Notes: generated by a model not told the origin, from the letters alone. A stretch of DNA of 64,000 nt from Mycobacterium sp. ITM-2016-00316 (GCF_002968335.2 NZ_CP134398.1:5828001-5892000), one strand, 5' to 3'. Counted from the first letter of the stretch, positions 34,633 through 44,217 are shown. Numbers and translations: made by a program.

Positions 34633-36354
34633 TCAGCCGCCGCCGCAGATCACCGTGGGAATGGGATCGTAGATCACCGTGTGGGACTCGGTTCGCGTTT
34701 CGCCAGTGGCGATCTCGCGAAGGGTCCGGGTGTCGGTGATGGTGAATCCCGGCGCGCCGCCGCTGGGGCTGCAGGCTTCACCGGACGGGATCGTTATGGT
34801 GCGCGGGCTCGTCGGGCGGCTGCGGGGGCTCTGCGCCGATGTCACCTCGTAGCGTTTGATACCGACCAGCCGTGCGGTGATCGAACCCGACGTCCACTCG
34901 GTCTGTATCTGCACCGAGGTGGGGCCGTTGTTGCGGAACTTCACGTCGAGCACGTCACCGAACACGGTGGCCTCTCGCCCGGCCGGGTAGCGGCTGATGT
35001 AGTAGCTGTGCTCGTGATGTTCGATGTCTTCCATGCCCGCGAAGTACGCGGCATTGAAGAGGGTGGTGGCCATCTGGGAGACCCCGCCCCCGATACCCGT
35101 TGCGGGCCTGCCGTCTTCGATGATCCCGGCCTCGACGTAGCCCGCCGCCGCGTTCCGCGGATTGGTTGCTCCGTTGAGGCTGAACGTCTCCCCCGGCCGG
35201 ACCACGATGCCATTGATCTGTTGCGCAGCACGCCTGATGTTCCGGCCGGAGGAACTGGAGAAACCACCGGTCTGGAACTCACCGATGACCTCGATGGGCC
35301 CCAGTTCGTCGAGCTCGTCAACGGTCAATGCCGGCTCTTCGTCGACGTAGACCGCCGTGACCTCCCGATTGTCGGTGCTGCTGAGCACCGAGAGCAGATC
35401 CGCCAGGGTGGCGTCGTAGTCGACCCGGCGGCCGGTCTGTTCGGCGACTGTGACCGGCGGGGTGACGGCGAAGTCGATATCGGCGTCGCGCCGGGGGGTT
35501 TCCGACGCGGCGAGTTGGGGGCGCAGCTCGTCGGCGAGCAGGTCGATGTCGATGACCGGCGACAGCCGCCCGTCCTCGGCATCGAAGGTCAGCGCGGCCG
35601 CGATGACGCCCTCGGAGAGGAACGCCTGCGTGTCGTTGTCACCGTCGACGCGGACCGGTCCGGACACCGCCGGTATGGCGACGTCGTCCACGGCGGTCGC
35701 GACATCGGCATCGGTGGTGCTCGGTGCGAGTTCCACCATCGGCAGATCGAGGGGCTCGCCGACTGCCCAGTCCCGCACGAACACGTCGGCGGCGGCTTGG
35801 ATATCGAGCCGTCGGCCGTTCTGAGGATTTGACGACACGGGTTCGCCGTCGACGAATCCGACGGAGCCCTCGACCGGGTCTTCGGCGACGGTGGCACCCA
35901 GGTCCGCCAGGGCCGCGGTCAGGGCTTGTTCGTCGACCGACGTGACCACACCGATCGGGGTGTGCACGAAGAACGACATGAGGCGGGTGACCGGGTTCAG
36001 CGGTTGCGTGTCCGCCTGCTCGACGGTGGCGCGAGAGTCCACGGTCAAGTCGATCCGGCGCGGGTCCACCTCGGCGTGCACGGTCGCCATGGTGACCGCG
36101 ATCGGCCGGGCGGCGCGGGGAGCGACCACGCTCTGCAGGCGCTGCTCCGCGGCATCGGGGGTGAGACCGCCGAGCGGCACCCCGGCTGCGGTGACCCCGC
36201 GGGGAACCTTGCCCGAGGTGAACGTCAGGTCGGCAAGGTAGAGCGACGCCAAAGCGACGAAGGGGACGCCGACGACCAGGGACAGCCGTCCACGCCGGCT
36301 CTGGAACGCACCGGGGAGCTTCCACTGAGCGAGCCTCAGCCAGGTGGCCTGCAT
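34633..36354 (-). CDS. VanW-family membrane-anchored envelope protein
   Basis: 573 residues from an ATG with GAGG upstream; a TTG five codons earlier has no site. A single N-terminal membrane segment (LSLVVGVPFVALASLYLADL) anchors an extracytoplasmic chain. Two peptidoglycan-binding-4 (YoaR-like) repeats (GVTAAGVPLGGLTPDAAEQRL; VAVDDVAIPAVSG region) precede the VanW domain (RNIRRAAQQINGIVVRPGETFSLN; GAGSGGGVSQMATT-like GIGGGVSQMATTLFNAAYFAG; EHSYYISRYPAGREATV) at about 370-480. The tail is Ser/Pro rich. Family function is linked to cell wall and, in enterococci, the vancomycin cluster, but VanW itself has no settled activity. Confidence 0.85.
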   Translation of the reverse strand: MQATWLRLAQWKLPGAFQSRRGRLSLVVGVPFVALASLYLADLTFTSGKVPRGVTAAGVPLGGLTPDAAEQRLQSVVAPRAARPIAVTMATVHAEVDPRRIDLTVDSRATVEQADTQPLNPVTRLMSFFVHTPIGVVTSVDEQALTAALADLGATVAEDPVEGSVGFVDGEPVSSNPQNGRRLDIQAAADVFVRDWAVGEPLDLPMVELAPSTTDADVATAVDDVAIPAVSGPVRVDGDNDTQAFLSEGVIAAALTFDAEDGRLSPVIDIDLLADELRPQLAASETPRRDADIDFAVTPPVTVAEQTGRRVDYDATLADLLSVLSSTDNREVTAVYVDEEPALTVDELDELGPIEVIGEFQTGGFSSSSGRNIRRAAQQINGIVVRPGETFSLNGATNPRNAAAGYVEAGIIEDGRPATGIGGGVSQMATTLFNAAYFAGMEDIEHHEHSYYISRYPAGREATVFGDVLDVKFRNNGPTSVQIQTEWTSGSITARLVGIKRYEVTSAQSPRSRPTSPRTITIPSGEACSPSGGAPGFTITDTRTLREIATGETRTESHTVIYDPIPTVICGGG

Positions 36355-36553
36355 GGTTCTATACCTCAAAACATCGTCAGGCTCGGAATGTCCAGAGCCG
36401 GCACTGCTCTGACCGGCGGTGTGCTCGGCACGTTCCAGGCTATCGACCGGTGCCGGTCGGAGTCGGCCCAGGAGGACCCGGCGACGACCTATGGTTCAGG
36501 AGTGTCCGGCGAGGTCACGGCTGTCACAGCAGTCACCCTGTTAACATCGCGCC

Positions 36554-37354
36554 ATGCAGGACTCGCCGTCCACCATCGGCCCGCGTCGATCGCGCGCCGT
36601 CTCCCGGCGTGACGCGCTGCGCTATGCATCGGCAGCGCTGGCCGGGCTCGGGGCCGCGTCGGTCGCCCAAGCACCGGCAGCCTCGGCCGGCGCCCCCACC
36701 TTGATCGACTTCGCGATGCGCCAGATCCCGGCCCAGGACATCCGGGCTGCCGGGCATTCCGGGGTGATCAACTACGTGTCGACCTCGCGACCCGGCTCGT
36801 CCTTCGGCGCAAAGCCGATCACGCTGCCCTACGCCCAGTCACTGACCTCCGCCGGGTTGATCATCGTCAGTAATTACCAGTACGGAAAGCCGGGCGGGAC
36901 AGCACCGTCGGATTTCACCCGCGGGTATGCCGGTGGCGTCGCCGACGCCAAGACCGCCTGGGCGCTACATACCGCGGCAGGCGGCGGAAAGAGCGCACCG
37001 ATCTTCTTCAGCGTCGATGACGACATCGACCGCAACACCTGGAACACCGTTGCACTGCAGTGGTTTCGCGGAATCAACTCGGTGATCGGGGTCATGCGCA
37101 CCGGGATCTACGCCGGCATCAATCCATCCCAGTGGGCTATCGAAGACGGCGTGATCGGCAGGTCGAGTTCGGCCGGCAAGGCGTGGATCTGGCAGACCCG
37201 GTCGTGGTCCAAGGGGCAGATACATCCCGCCGCCGTGCTCTACCAGCGGGTCATCGACACCGCCTCGAATCCCGGGCCGATCGTCGGCGGCATCCGCGTC
37301 GACGTCAACGATGTGCTGGCCCAGGATTGCGGCCAGTGGAACAAGCACCCCTGA
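36554..37354 (+). CDS. Tat-exported DUF1906 glycoside-hydrolase-like protein
   Basis: 266 residues. The N-terminus has a twin-arginine motif (SRRDALRYASAALAGLGAAS) and cleavage near ASA/GAP. The DUF1906 domain follows: PTLIDFAMRQIPAQDI, GVINYVSTSRPGSSFG, IFFSVDDDID with conserved Asp residues, and AWIWQTRSWSKGQIHP. The fold is a TIM barrel related to GH25-like lysozymes, so a cell-wall or polysaccharide hydrolase is likely but unproven. It would be secreted folded. It is convergent with the coiled-coil LAS-like gene, with one base between the ends. Confidence 0.85.
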   Translation: MQDSPSTIGPRRSRAVSRRDALRYASAALAGLGAASVAQAPAASAGAPTLIDFAMRQIPAQDIRAAGHSGVINYVSTSRPGSSFGAKPITLPYAQSLTSAGLIIVSNYQYGKPGGTAPSDFTRGYAGGVADAKTAWALHTAAGGGKSAPIFFSVDDDIDRNTWNTVALQWFRGINSVIGVMRTGIYAGINPSQWAIEDGVIGRSSSAGKAWIWQTRSWSKGQIHPAAVLYQRVIDTASNPGPIVGGIRVDVNDVLAQDCGQWNKHP

Positions 37355-37355
37355 A

Positions 37356-38441
37356 TCAGCGGCGTGGCGTCACGGTGATGTGCACATGGTCGAAGTGGCC
37401 GTAGCCGGACGCCTGTGGACCGGCCGGCGTGTAGTACGTGCCGCGCCAGATCACGTCCTGCACCCCGAACCTGCCGGCGTTGGCCATCGCGAACGCCATG
37501 ATCTGATCGCCCAGCGCGATGCCCTCGGGACTGCCGGAGTTCGGAATCATGATGTCGATCGCCAGGCCGCTCGGGTGCCAGGGCTTGGAGTCCGGCCGTA
37601 CCCCGCCGATCTCGCCGATCTGCGGGAACTGTGCGCTCACGGCCCGGGCCGCCAGAATCGCGTTGGGCTGCAGGCCCGCCTCGTTGGCGACGCCGACGGG
37701 TAGGGCCGCCTCCGGGATGTCCATGACGGCAGCCGCCAGCGATGGCGGACCGGGCATCGCGATGATCGCCGGGTCCTGTGGTGCGGGTGCGACCGGCGGC
37801 GGCGCGAGGTCGACAGCGGCCTGCTGCTGCGGTGTCAGCGCCGCGTACTGCGCCTCCGCGGCGGCGATCTGCTTCAGCATCTCGCTCAGCTTGGTTTGCA
37901 GGTCGGCGCGCACCGAGGCGGCCTTCTCGGCGGCCGCGCGCGCGCCGGCGGCCGATTTCTCCGAGGCCTGGGCGGCGGTGGCCGCGCGCTCACGGGTCGC
38001 CAGGAAGACCTTCATCTGGTCGGCCGCCTGCGCGGCCACCGTCCGCTGCAGTGACAGGCGGTCGATGAGCTGTTGTGGGGAGCCCGCCGTCAGCACCGCC
38101 GCCATCTGACCGCTGCGTCCGCTCATGTACTCCATGGCGGCCACCCGGTTGATCGCGGCCTGATAGGGCTGCAGCTGAGCGTTGGCGGCCTCGAGGGCCT
38201 GCAGGTCGGCGCGATGGCGGTCATCGGCCGCGGCCTGAACGGCCACGGTGGCGTCCACGTCGCGTTGGGCAGCGGTGACGGCCTGGCGGCTCTGCACCGC
38301 CTGCTGGGACAACTCGTTGAGTTTGGCCAGTGCATCGGCCGCAGGATCGGCGTACGCGCCGCCCACCGACGCGCCCAGGACCAGGACCGTAGCCGCAAAA
38401 CCGCACATTGCTCGCCGAAGTGACTGGCGCACCGCGGGCAT
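37356..38441 (-). CDS. exported coiled-coil protein with LAS/M15-like C-terminal domain
   Basis: 361 residues. Signal peptide MCGFAATVLVLGASVGGA, cleavage after AYA. A long Ala/Gln/Glu coiled coil spans about 30-215 (LNELSQQAVQSRQAVTAAQ; LATRERAATAAQASEKSAA), as in the N-terminal half of RipA-type cell-wall hydrolases. The C-terminal domain has HPSGLAIDIMIPN and GHFDHVHITV; the H-xx-G-x-A-x-D and HxH pattern is that of the M15/LAS zinc peptidases. It is probably a peptidoglycan-acting or peptidoglycan-sensing protein in the envelope. ATG chosen over a TTG nine codons earlier. Confidence 0.75.
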   Translation of the reverse strand: MPAVRQSLRRAMCGFAATVLVLGASVGGAYADPAADALAKLNELSQQAVQSRQAVTAAQRDVDATVAVQAAADDRHRADLQALEAANAQLQPYQAAINRVAAMEYMSGRSGQMAAVLTAGSPQQLIDRLSLQRTVAAQAADQMKVFLATRERAATAAQASEKSAAGARAAAEKAASVRADLQTKLSEMLKQIAAAEAQYAALTPQQQAAVDLAPPPVAPAPQDPAIIAMPGPPSLAAAVMDIPEAALPVGVANEAGLQPNAILAARAVSAQFPQIGEIGGVRPDSKPWHPSGLAIDIMIPNSGSPEGIALGDQIMAFAMANAGRFGVQDVIWRGTYYTPAGPQASGYGHFDHVHITVTPRR

Positions 38442-38563
38442 TCGGATGGTCACGATCCTTCGCTGCAAGGACCGATCTTGGCCCGGCTGGTCGACTGTCC
38501 CCCGACACGCTACGAACTGGCACCGGGGATGTCTAGTTGGGCCCGGATGTGATCAGCCCCGCG

Positions 38564-39355
38564 CTACCGCCCTTCCGCCGCCATGCGGCGCAGCGCGCTC
38601 GCGGTTGCCTGCGTGATCTCAGCAGGAACACCGAGCTCACCGAGGTACTCCGCGGTGTCGTGCATCTCGTGCGCGCGCCGTTCGGCATGAGTACGGGTGC
38701 CGGTGAGAAGGCGGTCGATGACAGCGTGCCCGTCTCCGGCGAGCTGCCGGGCAATCTGGTCGCGGATCCACGGTTCATAGCCCGCGGCGGCACCGGCGGT
38801 GACCGCCTCGGTGACCACACCCGCCAGGCCTTTCATCAGCACGCTGCGAAGCAGCTTGTGGGCCATCGCCGAACCCGGGGGCCCGTCTACGACTTCGACG
38901 GGCGCACCCCAGCCGGACGCGATGGCGGCGACCGGTTCGGCGCTGTTCCCAGCCAGCATGAGGGGAGTCTGCGCGCCGTGCCACGCGACCGGTCCGAGGA
39001 TGGCGACATCGCAGAATGCGGCACCGGCGTTCTCCACGATGTCGGCTATGTCGCGCATGGCTGATGGCGAAGAGGACGTGAAGTCTGCATAGCGAGCCCC
39101 CGCCGAAAGACTCGTCCGCACAGATTCTGCAACTGGACGAGCCGCCTTGGCCGCAGTGAGCACCAGGATCAGGTCGGCACCGCGCACGGCGTCGGCCGCG
39201 GTGTCTGCGCGTGTCACTCCTGGTGGCGTCGCGGGTGGACCCGGATCGAAGCCGACGACGGATCGGCCGCTCGCGATCAGCGCGGCAGCGTATTTCGCTC
39301 CGGCCTCCCCGAGCCCGATGACAGCACTATGTGGGGGTTGGTCGCCGCTGTGCAC
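38564..39355 (-). CDS. 6PGDH-like NAD(P)-dependent dehydrogenase (DUF1932 C-terminal domain)
   Basis: 263 residues from a GTG that overlaps the RraA stop by one base. The N-terminal Rossmann half has AVIGLGEAGAKYAAALIASG and VVGFDPGP; the C-terminal half (GPPGSAMAHKLLRSVLMKGLAGVVTEAVTA) carries the conserved Lys of 3-hydroxyacid dehydrogenases within a DUF1932-type helical domain. It would oxidise or reduce a beta-hydroxy acid. It is the last gene of the Tct/RraA operon, so its substrate is probably the product of the imported carboxylate. Exact substrate unknown. Confidence 0.78.
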   Translation of the reverse strand: MHSGDQPPHSAVIGLGEAGAKYAAALIASGRSVVGFDPGPPATPPGVTRADTAADAVRGADLILVLTAAKAARPVAESVRTSLSAGARYADFTSSSPSAMRDIADIVENAGAAFCDVAILGPVAWHGAQTPLMLAGNSAEPVAAIASGWGAPVEVVDGPPGSAMAHKLLRSVLMKGLAGVVTEAVTAGAAAGYEPWIRDQIARQLAGDGHAVIDRLLTGTRTHAERRAHEMHDTAEYLGELGVPAEITQATASALRRMAAEGR

Positions 39356-39981
39356 TATCGGCCGGCCTTGATCTCTGCACGCTGGGCGGTTTCGTCGGCG
39401 AACTTGGCCTCCGCGGCCTCCAGCACTTGTTCAGCATCTTGCTGCGGAACGATGACGACGCCGTCGGCGTCACCGAGCACGATGTCGCCCGGCGCGACAG
39501 CCACACCTCCGACGGCGACAACGCCGCCCAGCCGACCCGGACCGTTTTTGTAGGGGCCTGCCGGTGTGATGGCACGCGCGAAGACAGGGAGCTCGATCTC
39601 ACCGATGACCTCGGCATCGCGGACGGCGCCGTCGACGACGAACCCCGCCAGCCCGAGAACCTTGGCGCGCTCCGCCATCAGCTCACCCAGGAGCGCCCGT
39701 GTCTCATCACCCTGTCCGTTGACGATCAGCACATCGCCGGGCGCTGCCTGTCGCATGGCTTCGTGCAGCAGTTTGTTGTCCCCGGCGCGGGTCCAGACGG
39801 TGAAGGCCGGCCCGGCGATCGTGGCGCCGTGCCACACCGGCTTTATGCGTGCATCCAGCGCTCCGAGGCGGTCCATCGCGTCGCCGACATTCGCTGTCGG
39901 GAGCTGCGCGAATCTCTCCACGATCTCGGCCGAGGGGCGGTTCAGGCCGTTGCTCGCCTGCGCAGTGGTCGGGCTGCTCAT
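39355..39981 (-). CDS. RraA-like / HMG-CHA aldolase family protein
   Basis: 208 residues starting at MSSPTTAQ, one base into the tctC stop. The core is the RraA fold: TANVGDAMDRLGALDARIKPVW, PGDVLIVNGQGDETRALLGELMA, GFVVDGAVRDAEVI (Arg/Asp metal site), and DADGVVIVPQQDAEQVL. The family includes 4-hydroxy-4-methyl-2-oxoglutarate / 4-carboxy-4-hydroxy-2-oxoadipate aldolases (retro-aldol to pyruvate) as well as RNase E inhibitors. Next to a carboxylate importer, the aldolase function is much more likely; the substrate is not defined. Confidence 0.82.
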   Translation of the reverse strand: MSSPTTAQASNGLNRPSAEIVERFAQLPTANVGDAMDRLGALDARIKPVWHGATIAGPAFTVWTRAGDNKLLHEAMRQAAPGDVLIVNGQGDETRALLGELMAERAKVLGLAGFVVDGAVRDAEVIGEIELPVFARAITPAGPYKNGPGRLGGVVAVGGVAVAPGDIVLGDADGVVIVPQQDAEQVLEAAEAKFADETAQRAEIKAGR

Positions 39982-40985
39982 CAGTTGCCTTCCTGGCTGA
40001 CGGCGGGCATCAGTTCCTTGTAGGTGCTTTCCTGTTCGGTCCACAGCTGCTCGTATTTCGCGGCGTCGAGGTAGCGGGTTTCCAGACCGAGATCGGTCAT
40101 CTTGGCGACCACCTCGTCGTTTTCAATCGCCGTCTTGAACGCGTCCTGCAATTTCTCCGACACCGCGTCGGGAAGACCAGCGGGTGCCGAGTAGCCACGT
40201 GCGGTGGTCGATACGACGTCGTAGCCGGACTCCTGGAAGGTCGGAACATCGGGCAGGAACTTGCTGCGTTGGGTGTCCATCACTCCGAGAACGCGGATCT
40301 TGTTCTGTTTGACCAGATCGATGACATCGCTGGTGCTACCGACATAGATGGGGACGTGGTTGCCCAAAAAGGCTGCGACGGCTTGCGACTGGCCCTCGGA
40401 GAAGTGCACCGGCGAGAACTCGGCGCCGGTGACCTTACTGATGTCGGCAACGGCGAAATGCTCGCCGGTCTGGATGCCGGTCGTGGTGGCAGTGATGGTC
40501 CCCGGGGCTGCCTTGGCGGCGTCGATCAGAGCGCTCAGCGAGGTGTAGGGGCTGTCGGGCGCGACACCGATGACGGCGGGATCGACGACCTGCATGCCGA
40601 GCGGCTGGAAGCTCTCGCGGGTGTAGGTGGCGCCACGAGCCGGGTCCAATGGCGAAACGACCACCGAGGGCGAGCCTGTCGCTCCGAGGGTGTAGCCGTC
40701 GGCCTTGGCGCCGGTCAGTTCGGTGTAACCGATCTGACCGCCGGCACCGGGCCGGTTGACGACCTCGATGTTGGTCCCGAGGCTCTTCTCCAGCTCGGGC
40801 GCGACGAGGCGGGCAGCCGTATCGACCGCGCCGCCGGGCGCGAATGAGACGACCAGTTCGATCGGCTTGCTGCCCGGGAATCCGTCGCCGGTGCCGCCGC
40901 CCTCGGTGGGGCGACCGCAGCCGGCCAACGCCAGGCTTGCGATCACCGCGGCGGTCGCGGTGATCTGAATCCGTCTGGTGTACAT
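39981..40985 (-). CDS. tctC: TctC-type substrate-binding lipoprotein
   Basis: 334 residues with a lipobox (SLALAGCGR). The TctC/BugT fold is shown by PIELVVSFAPGGAVDTAARLVAPELEK, NRPGAGGQIGYTELTGAKADGYTL, and PVHFSEGQSQAVAAFLGNHVPI. It captures a carboxylate outside the membrane for the TctAB permease of the tripartite tricarboxylate transporter. The ligand may be a di- or tricarboxylate or an aromatic acid. It is 46 bases after tctA and overlaps the aldolase gene. Confidence 0.85.
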   Translation of the reverse strand: MYTRRIQITATAAVIASLALAGCGRPTEGGGTGDGFPGSKPIELVVSFAPGGAVDTAARLVAPELEKSLGTNIEVVNRPGAGGQIGYTELTGAKADGYTLGATGSPSVVVSPLDPARGATYTRESFQPLGMQVVDPAVIGVAPDSPYTSLSALIDAAKAAPGTITATTTGIQTGEHFAVADISKVTGAEFSPVHFSEGQSQAVAAFLGNHVPIYVGSTSDVIDLVKQNKIRVLGVMDTQRSKFLPDVPTFQESGYDVVSTTARGYSAPAGLPDAVSEKLQDAFKTAIENDEVVAKMTDLGLETRYLDAAKYEQLWTEQESTYKELMPAVSQEGN

Positions 40986-41031
40986 GCTTTCTCCTTGATT
41001 TTCTGGGTTGGTTCGGTGCGGCCGCTACGGC

Positions 41032-42530
41032 TCAGGTCTCCGGATCGTCCTGCAGCATCTTGGGTTTGCGGAGTTTCAGCAGCGGACTGAGGACGATGAG
41101 ACCGGCGATGACCAGCAGGACCGCGCTGATCGGGCGGGTGAAGAACACCGCCGGGTCGCCGAGGGACAGCTCCAAGGATTCGCGCATCGAACGTTCCATC
41201 AGCGGGCCCAAGACGAGCGTCAATACCAGTGGGGCGAGCGGGATGTCGAGTTTTCGCATCGCCAGCCCGACGACTCCGGCGCCAATCATGACGAACACAT
41301 CGAACACGGTGAAGTTGATCGTGTAAGAGCCGACGACGAGGAACAACATGATGATTGCCGCGAGCAGCGGGTAGGGAATGCGCAGGATCGAAGTCCACAG
41401 TTTCACCAACGGCACGTTGAGCGCGAGCAGGATGACATTGCCGATGAACAAGCTGGCGATGATGGTCCACGCAATTGCGGAGTCTTCGGCGAACAGAGTC
41501 GGGCCAGGGGTGAGTCCCTGCTGCAGGAATGCGCCCATGAGCACGGCGATCGTCGGCGATGCCGGGATACCCAGGGTGAAGAGTGGGATCAGTGCGCCGT
41601 TGGCGTGCGCGTTGTTGGCGGTTTCCGGCCCGGCGACACCTTCGATGGCGCCGTGTCCCAGTTGATCTCTATGCTGTGAGAACTTTTTTTCCGCGCCGTA
41701 TGCGAGCAGTGACGACACCGAACCCGTCATGCCGGGGATCAGTCCCAGCGCCGACCCGATGACAGTGCCCCGCCCGATGGATGGGGTGCTGCGGCGCCAG
41801 TCCTCCCTCGTCGGCATCAGCGAACGGAAGCCGGGTGCCTTCGGCGCCGCGATCTTTGAACGGCCGGCCATCAACAGTTCGGAAAGGCCGAACAGGCCGA
41901 CGACGATGGCTACGAAGCTGACGCCGTCGAGCAGACGGTCGGCGCCGAAGGTGATCGCGGGGCTCCGGCGACGGGGTCGACCCCGATCATCGCGATCAGC
42001 AACCCGATCACACCCGAAATCAACGCCCGGATCATGGACTTACCTGAAAGGGCGACCAGCAGCGAGAGCCCCACCATGACAAGCGCGAAGAACTCGGGTG
42101 GCCCGATTTTGAGGCCGAGTGAGCCCAGTGGTTTCGCAGCGATGACGAGCAGGATGGTCGCCGCCGTCCCCCCGACGAACGAACCGACCGCGGCGATCGT
42201 CAGCGCGGACCCGGCGCGTCCTTGTTTCGTCATCTCATAGCCATCGAGAGTGGTGATGGCGGAGGCCGCCTCGCCCGGGGTGTTGAGCAGGACGCTGGTG
42301 ATGGTTCCGCCGTAGGTCGTGCCGTAGAAGATGGCGGCGAGCATGATGATGGCGCTGGCCGGGTTGAGGTTCATGGTCAGCGGGATGAGCAGGGCCACAC
42401 CGGCGACCGGCCCGATGCCCGGTAATACGCCGATGAGGGTGCCCAGTAGGCATCCGATCAGCGCGAATGCCAGGTTCTCCCATGTCAGCGCCAGGGCGAA
42501 GCCGTTGGCCAGATCAACGAGGACGTCCAT
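41032..42530 (-). pseudogene. tctA: TctA large permease subunit, split by a frameshift
   Basis: Two frames together give a full-length TctA of about 499 residues. The 5' part (from MDVLVDLANGFALALTWENL) covers the first helices with PGIGPVAGVALLIPLTM and YGGTITSVLLNTPGEAASA, the conserved motif. It then reads into a stop after VDPVAGAPR. The expected continuation (ITFGADRLLDGVSFVAIVVG and on to the 3' end) is in the next frame. One base is missing near 41955-41958 (coding CCGCG/ATCACC). The 3' part has GTVIGSALGLIPGMTGSVSS and AHANGALIPLFTLGIPAS, which also match TctA. If real, the transporter is inactive. Confidence 0.85.
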
Positions 42531-43073
42531 CTACAGCCCCAATCCCGACAGGCCGGGCAGGGACGAAAGCGGCAACTGCACGGCCAGAACTCGGTCGAAC
42601 AACACGAACACGCCGATGCTGCCGACGAGCGCTACGGCAGCCGACACCCACCATTTCTGACGGCCGAGCAGCGTCAGCTCTGCAAACAGGAAGATCGCCA
42701 TCGAAATCTGGAACCCGATCAGTTCCATGACCGCGGCCAGCACGATCAAGCCGCCGACGACTCCGACCACGTAGGGGCGGTCCAATGCCTCTTCCGGTTC
42801 GCGTCGCCCGGCTGAATCGGACGACCCTCGGCGCTCGATGACCGTCTGGATCGACCACACCGCAGAAAGGCCGGCGAGGGCCACACCGAGGACCAGCGGC
42901 AGAAGGCCCGGCCCGGGCCCCAACCTCGTCCACAGGCCAAGGGAAGTGGATTCGACCGCGACGTAGAGGCCGATCGCAATGAGAACGAGCTGCGCACTGG
43001 GCACCAGAACTCGCTGAGTCGCGGTCGGGCGGATGTCCGCCGACCGCATCTGGGGATCAGGGTGTGTCACCAT
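42531..43073 (-). CDS. tctB: TctB small permease subunit
   Basis: 180 residues with four predicted membrane helices (VPSAQLVLIAIGLYVAVES, GPGLLPLVLGVALAGLSAVW, YVVGVVGGLIVLAAVMELIG, WWVSAAVALVGSIGVFVLF). The GPGPGLLPLVLG segment is typical of TctB. It stops exactly where tctA starts. First gene of the leftward tct operon; palindromic IclR-type sites lie just upstream. Confidence 0.82.
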   Translation of the reverse strand: MVTHPDPQMRSADIRPTATQRVLVPSAQLVLIAIGLYVAVESTSLGLWTRLGPGPGLLPLVLGVALAGLSAVWSIQTVIERRGSSDSAGRREPEEALDRPYVVGVVGGLIVLAAVMELIGFQISMAIFLFAELTLLGRQKWWVSAAVALVGSIGVFVLFDRVLAVQLPLSSLPGLSGLGL

Positions 43074-43085
43074 CGACTACCGTTC

Positions 43086-43111
43086 TATCAGTGTGTGATA
43101 AGTACTATCAC
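43086..43111. promoter_or_regulatory. overlapping palindromes, probable IclR operator for tctB
   Basis: TATCA-GTGTG-TGATA and, overlapping it, GTGATA-AGTAC-TATCAC form three alternating half-sites immediately upstream (13 bases) of tctB. A similar TTATCAC half-site lies near 44127 before the iclR gene. The arrangement suits binding by the nearby IclR protein. Confidence 0.55.
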
Positions 43112-43325
43112 CTGCTGTAGTAATGGTGGTCACACTCGAAGGTCGCTGTCAACCCCGATTTGTCTGTGCGGCCTGACCGGCCAGCCACTCCACGAAGGAC
43201 TCGACCGACGGCGCGACTGTGTTCTGACCGATGGCCGAAGAACCGAGATATCCATCTGCTGAACGTATTTGACGGATCGTCCACTGCTCGCGCAGGAGAG
43301 AACCGGGTGTGTGGAGCGGTTCGTT

Positions 43326-44090
43326 CTAGCCGCTGGCAGGCAGGCGCGCGCCGAGCGCAGTTGCCGCGCGGCGCACCTCCGTGATCGCGCGTGCGATCTG
43401 CGGGCCAGCGATCTCTTCTGCGGGTCCGGTGATTCCCAGTACGCCCATCAGCGTCCCGCCCGACGACCGGACGGGTGCCGCGATCGATGCGATCCCATAA
43501 CTGCGCTCGCTTACCGAGTACGCGTGCCCGTCGGAGCGGATCTTGTCCAGTTCAGCGAGCAGGGCCGCCTTACTGGTCGCATCACCGGACGCCAGCTGAA
43601 TGGGCGTGGCGTCCGGCACGATCAAATCCACCTCTTCAGCCGCCAGGTCGGCGAGGAAGATTTTCCCCGCGCCACCGAGGTGCAGCGGAAGCCGCTCGCC
43701 GACCGGCAGGACGTAGCTCAGTGGATTCTCGCTTTCCACCCGGGCAACCAGCACGCGCGAATTCTCCACGCGCACATAGAGCGATGCGGTGTAGCCAGTG
43801 ATGGCCGCCAACTGTTGCAGCGTCGTCTGCGCAAGCAGGCTCAAGGGGTTGGTCACCATGAATGCGTGCGCGACCGCAAGCGCGGCAGGGCCGGCGGTGT
43901 AGGTGTCGCCGGTGCGTGCGGCGTAGCCGCGCTCCAGCAGCACATTCAGGATGCGTTGACTGGTCGCGACGTGGAGGTCACTCAGGCGTGCGACCTCACT
44001 GAGCCGTAGCGGCTGCTTCGCCGTCTGCAATACGGTGAGCACGTCGAATGCACGCTCCAGGGACCGCATGTTGCCGCTCGGCGTAGACAT
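43326..44090 (-). CDS. IclR-family regulator
   Basis: 254 residues from an ATG with GAGGAG upstream. The N-terminal winged helix (LERAFDVLTVLQTAKQPLRLSEVARLSDLHVATSQRILNVLLERGY) and the C-terminal GAF-like effector domain (TGYTASLYVRVENSRVLVARVESENPLS; LPLHLGGAGKIFLADLAAEEVD; SYGIASIAAPVRSSGGTLMGVLGITGP) are complete. IclR proteins usually control catabolic genes for aromatic or carboxylic acids. Placed 252 bases upstream of the tct operon in the same direction, it is the probable regulator; the gap holds palindromes near tctB. Confidence 0.85.
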   Translation of the reverse strand: MSTPSGNMRSLERAFDVLTVLQTAKQPLRLSEVARLSDLHVATSQRILNVLLERGYAARTGDTYTAGPAALAVAHAFMVTNPLSLLAQTTLQQLAAITGYTASLYVRVENSRVLVARVESENPLSYVLPVGERLPLHLGGAGKIFLADLAAEEVDLIVPDATPIQLASGDATSKAALLAELDKIRSDGHAYSVSERSYGIASIAAPVRSSGGTLMGVLGITGPAEEIAGPQIARAITEVRRAATALGARLPASG

Positions 44091-44217
44091 CTGACTCCTC
44101 GACACGTACCGAATCCGATCGGTCTTATCACTCTACGAGATGTTCGCGACGCACAGCGCAACTCTGCGACTGAATTGGTGCCGTTCTCCGGCGATCCTCC
44201 GGCCGTGCCACTCAGAC

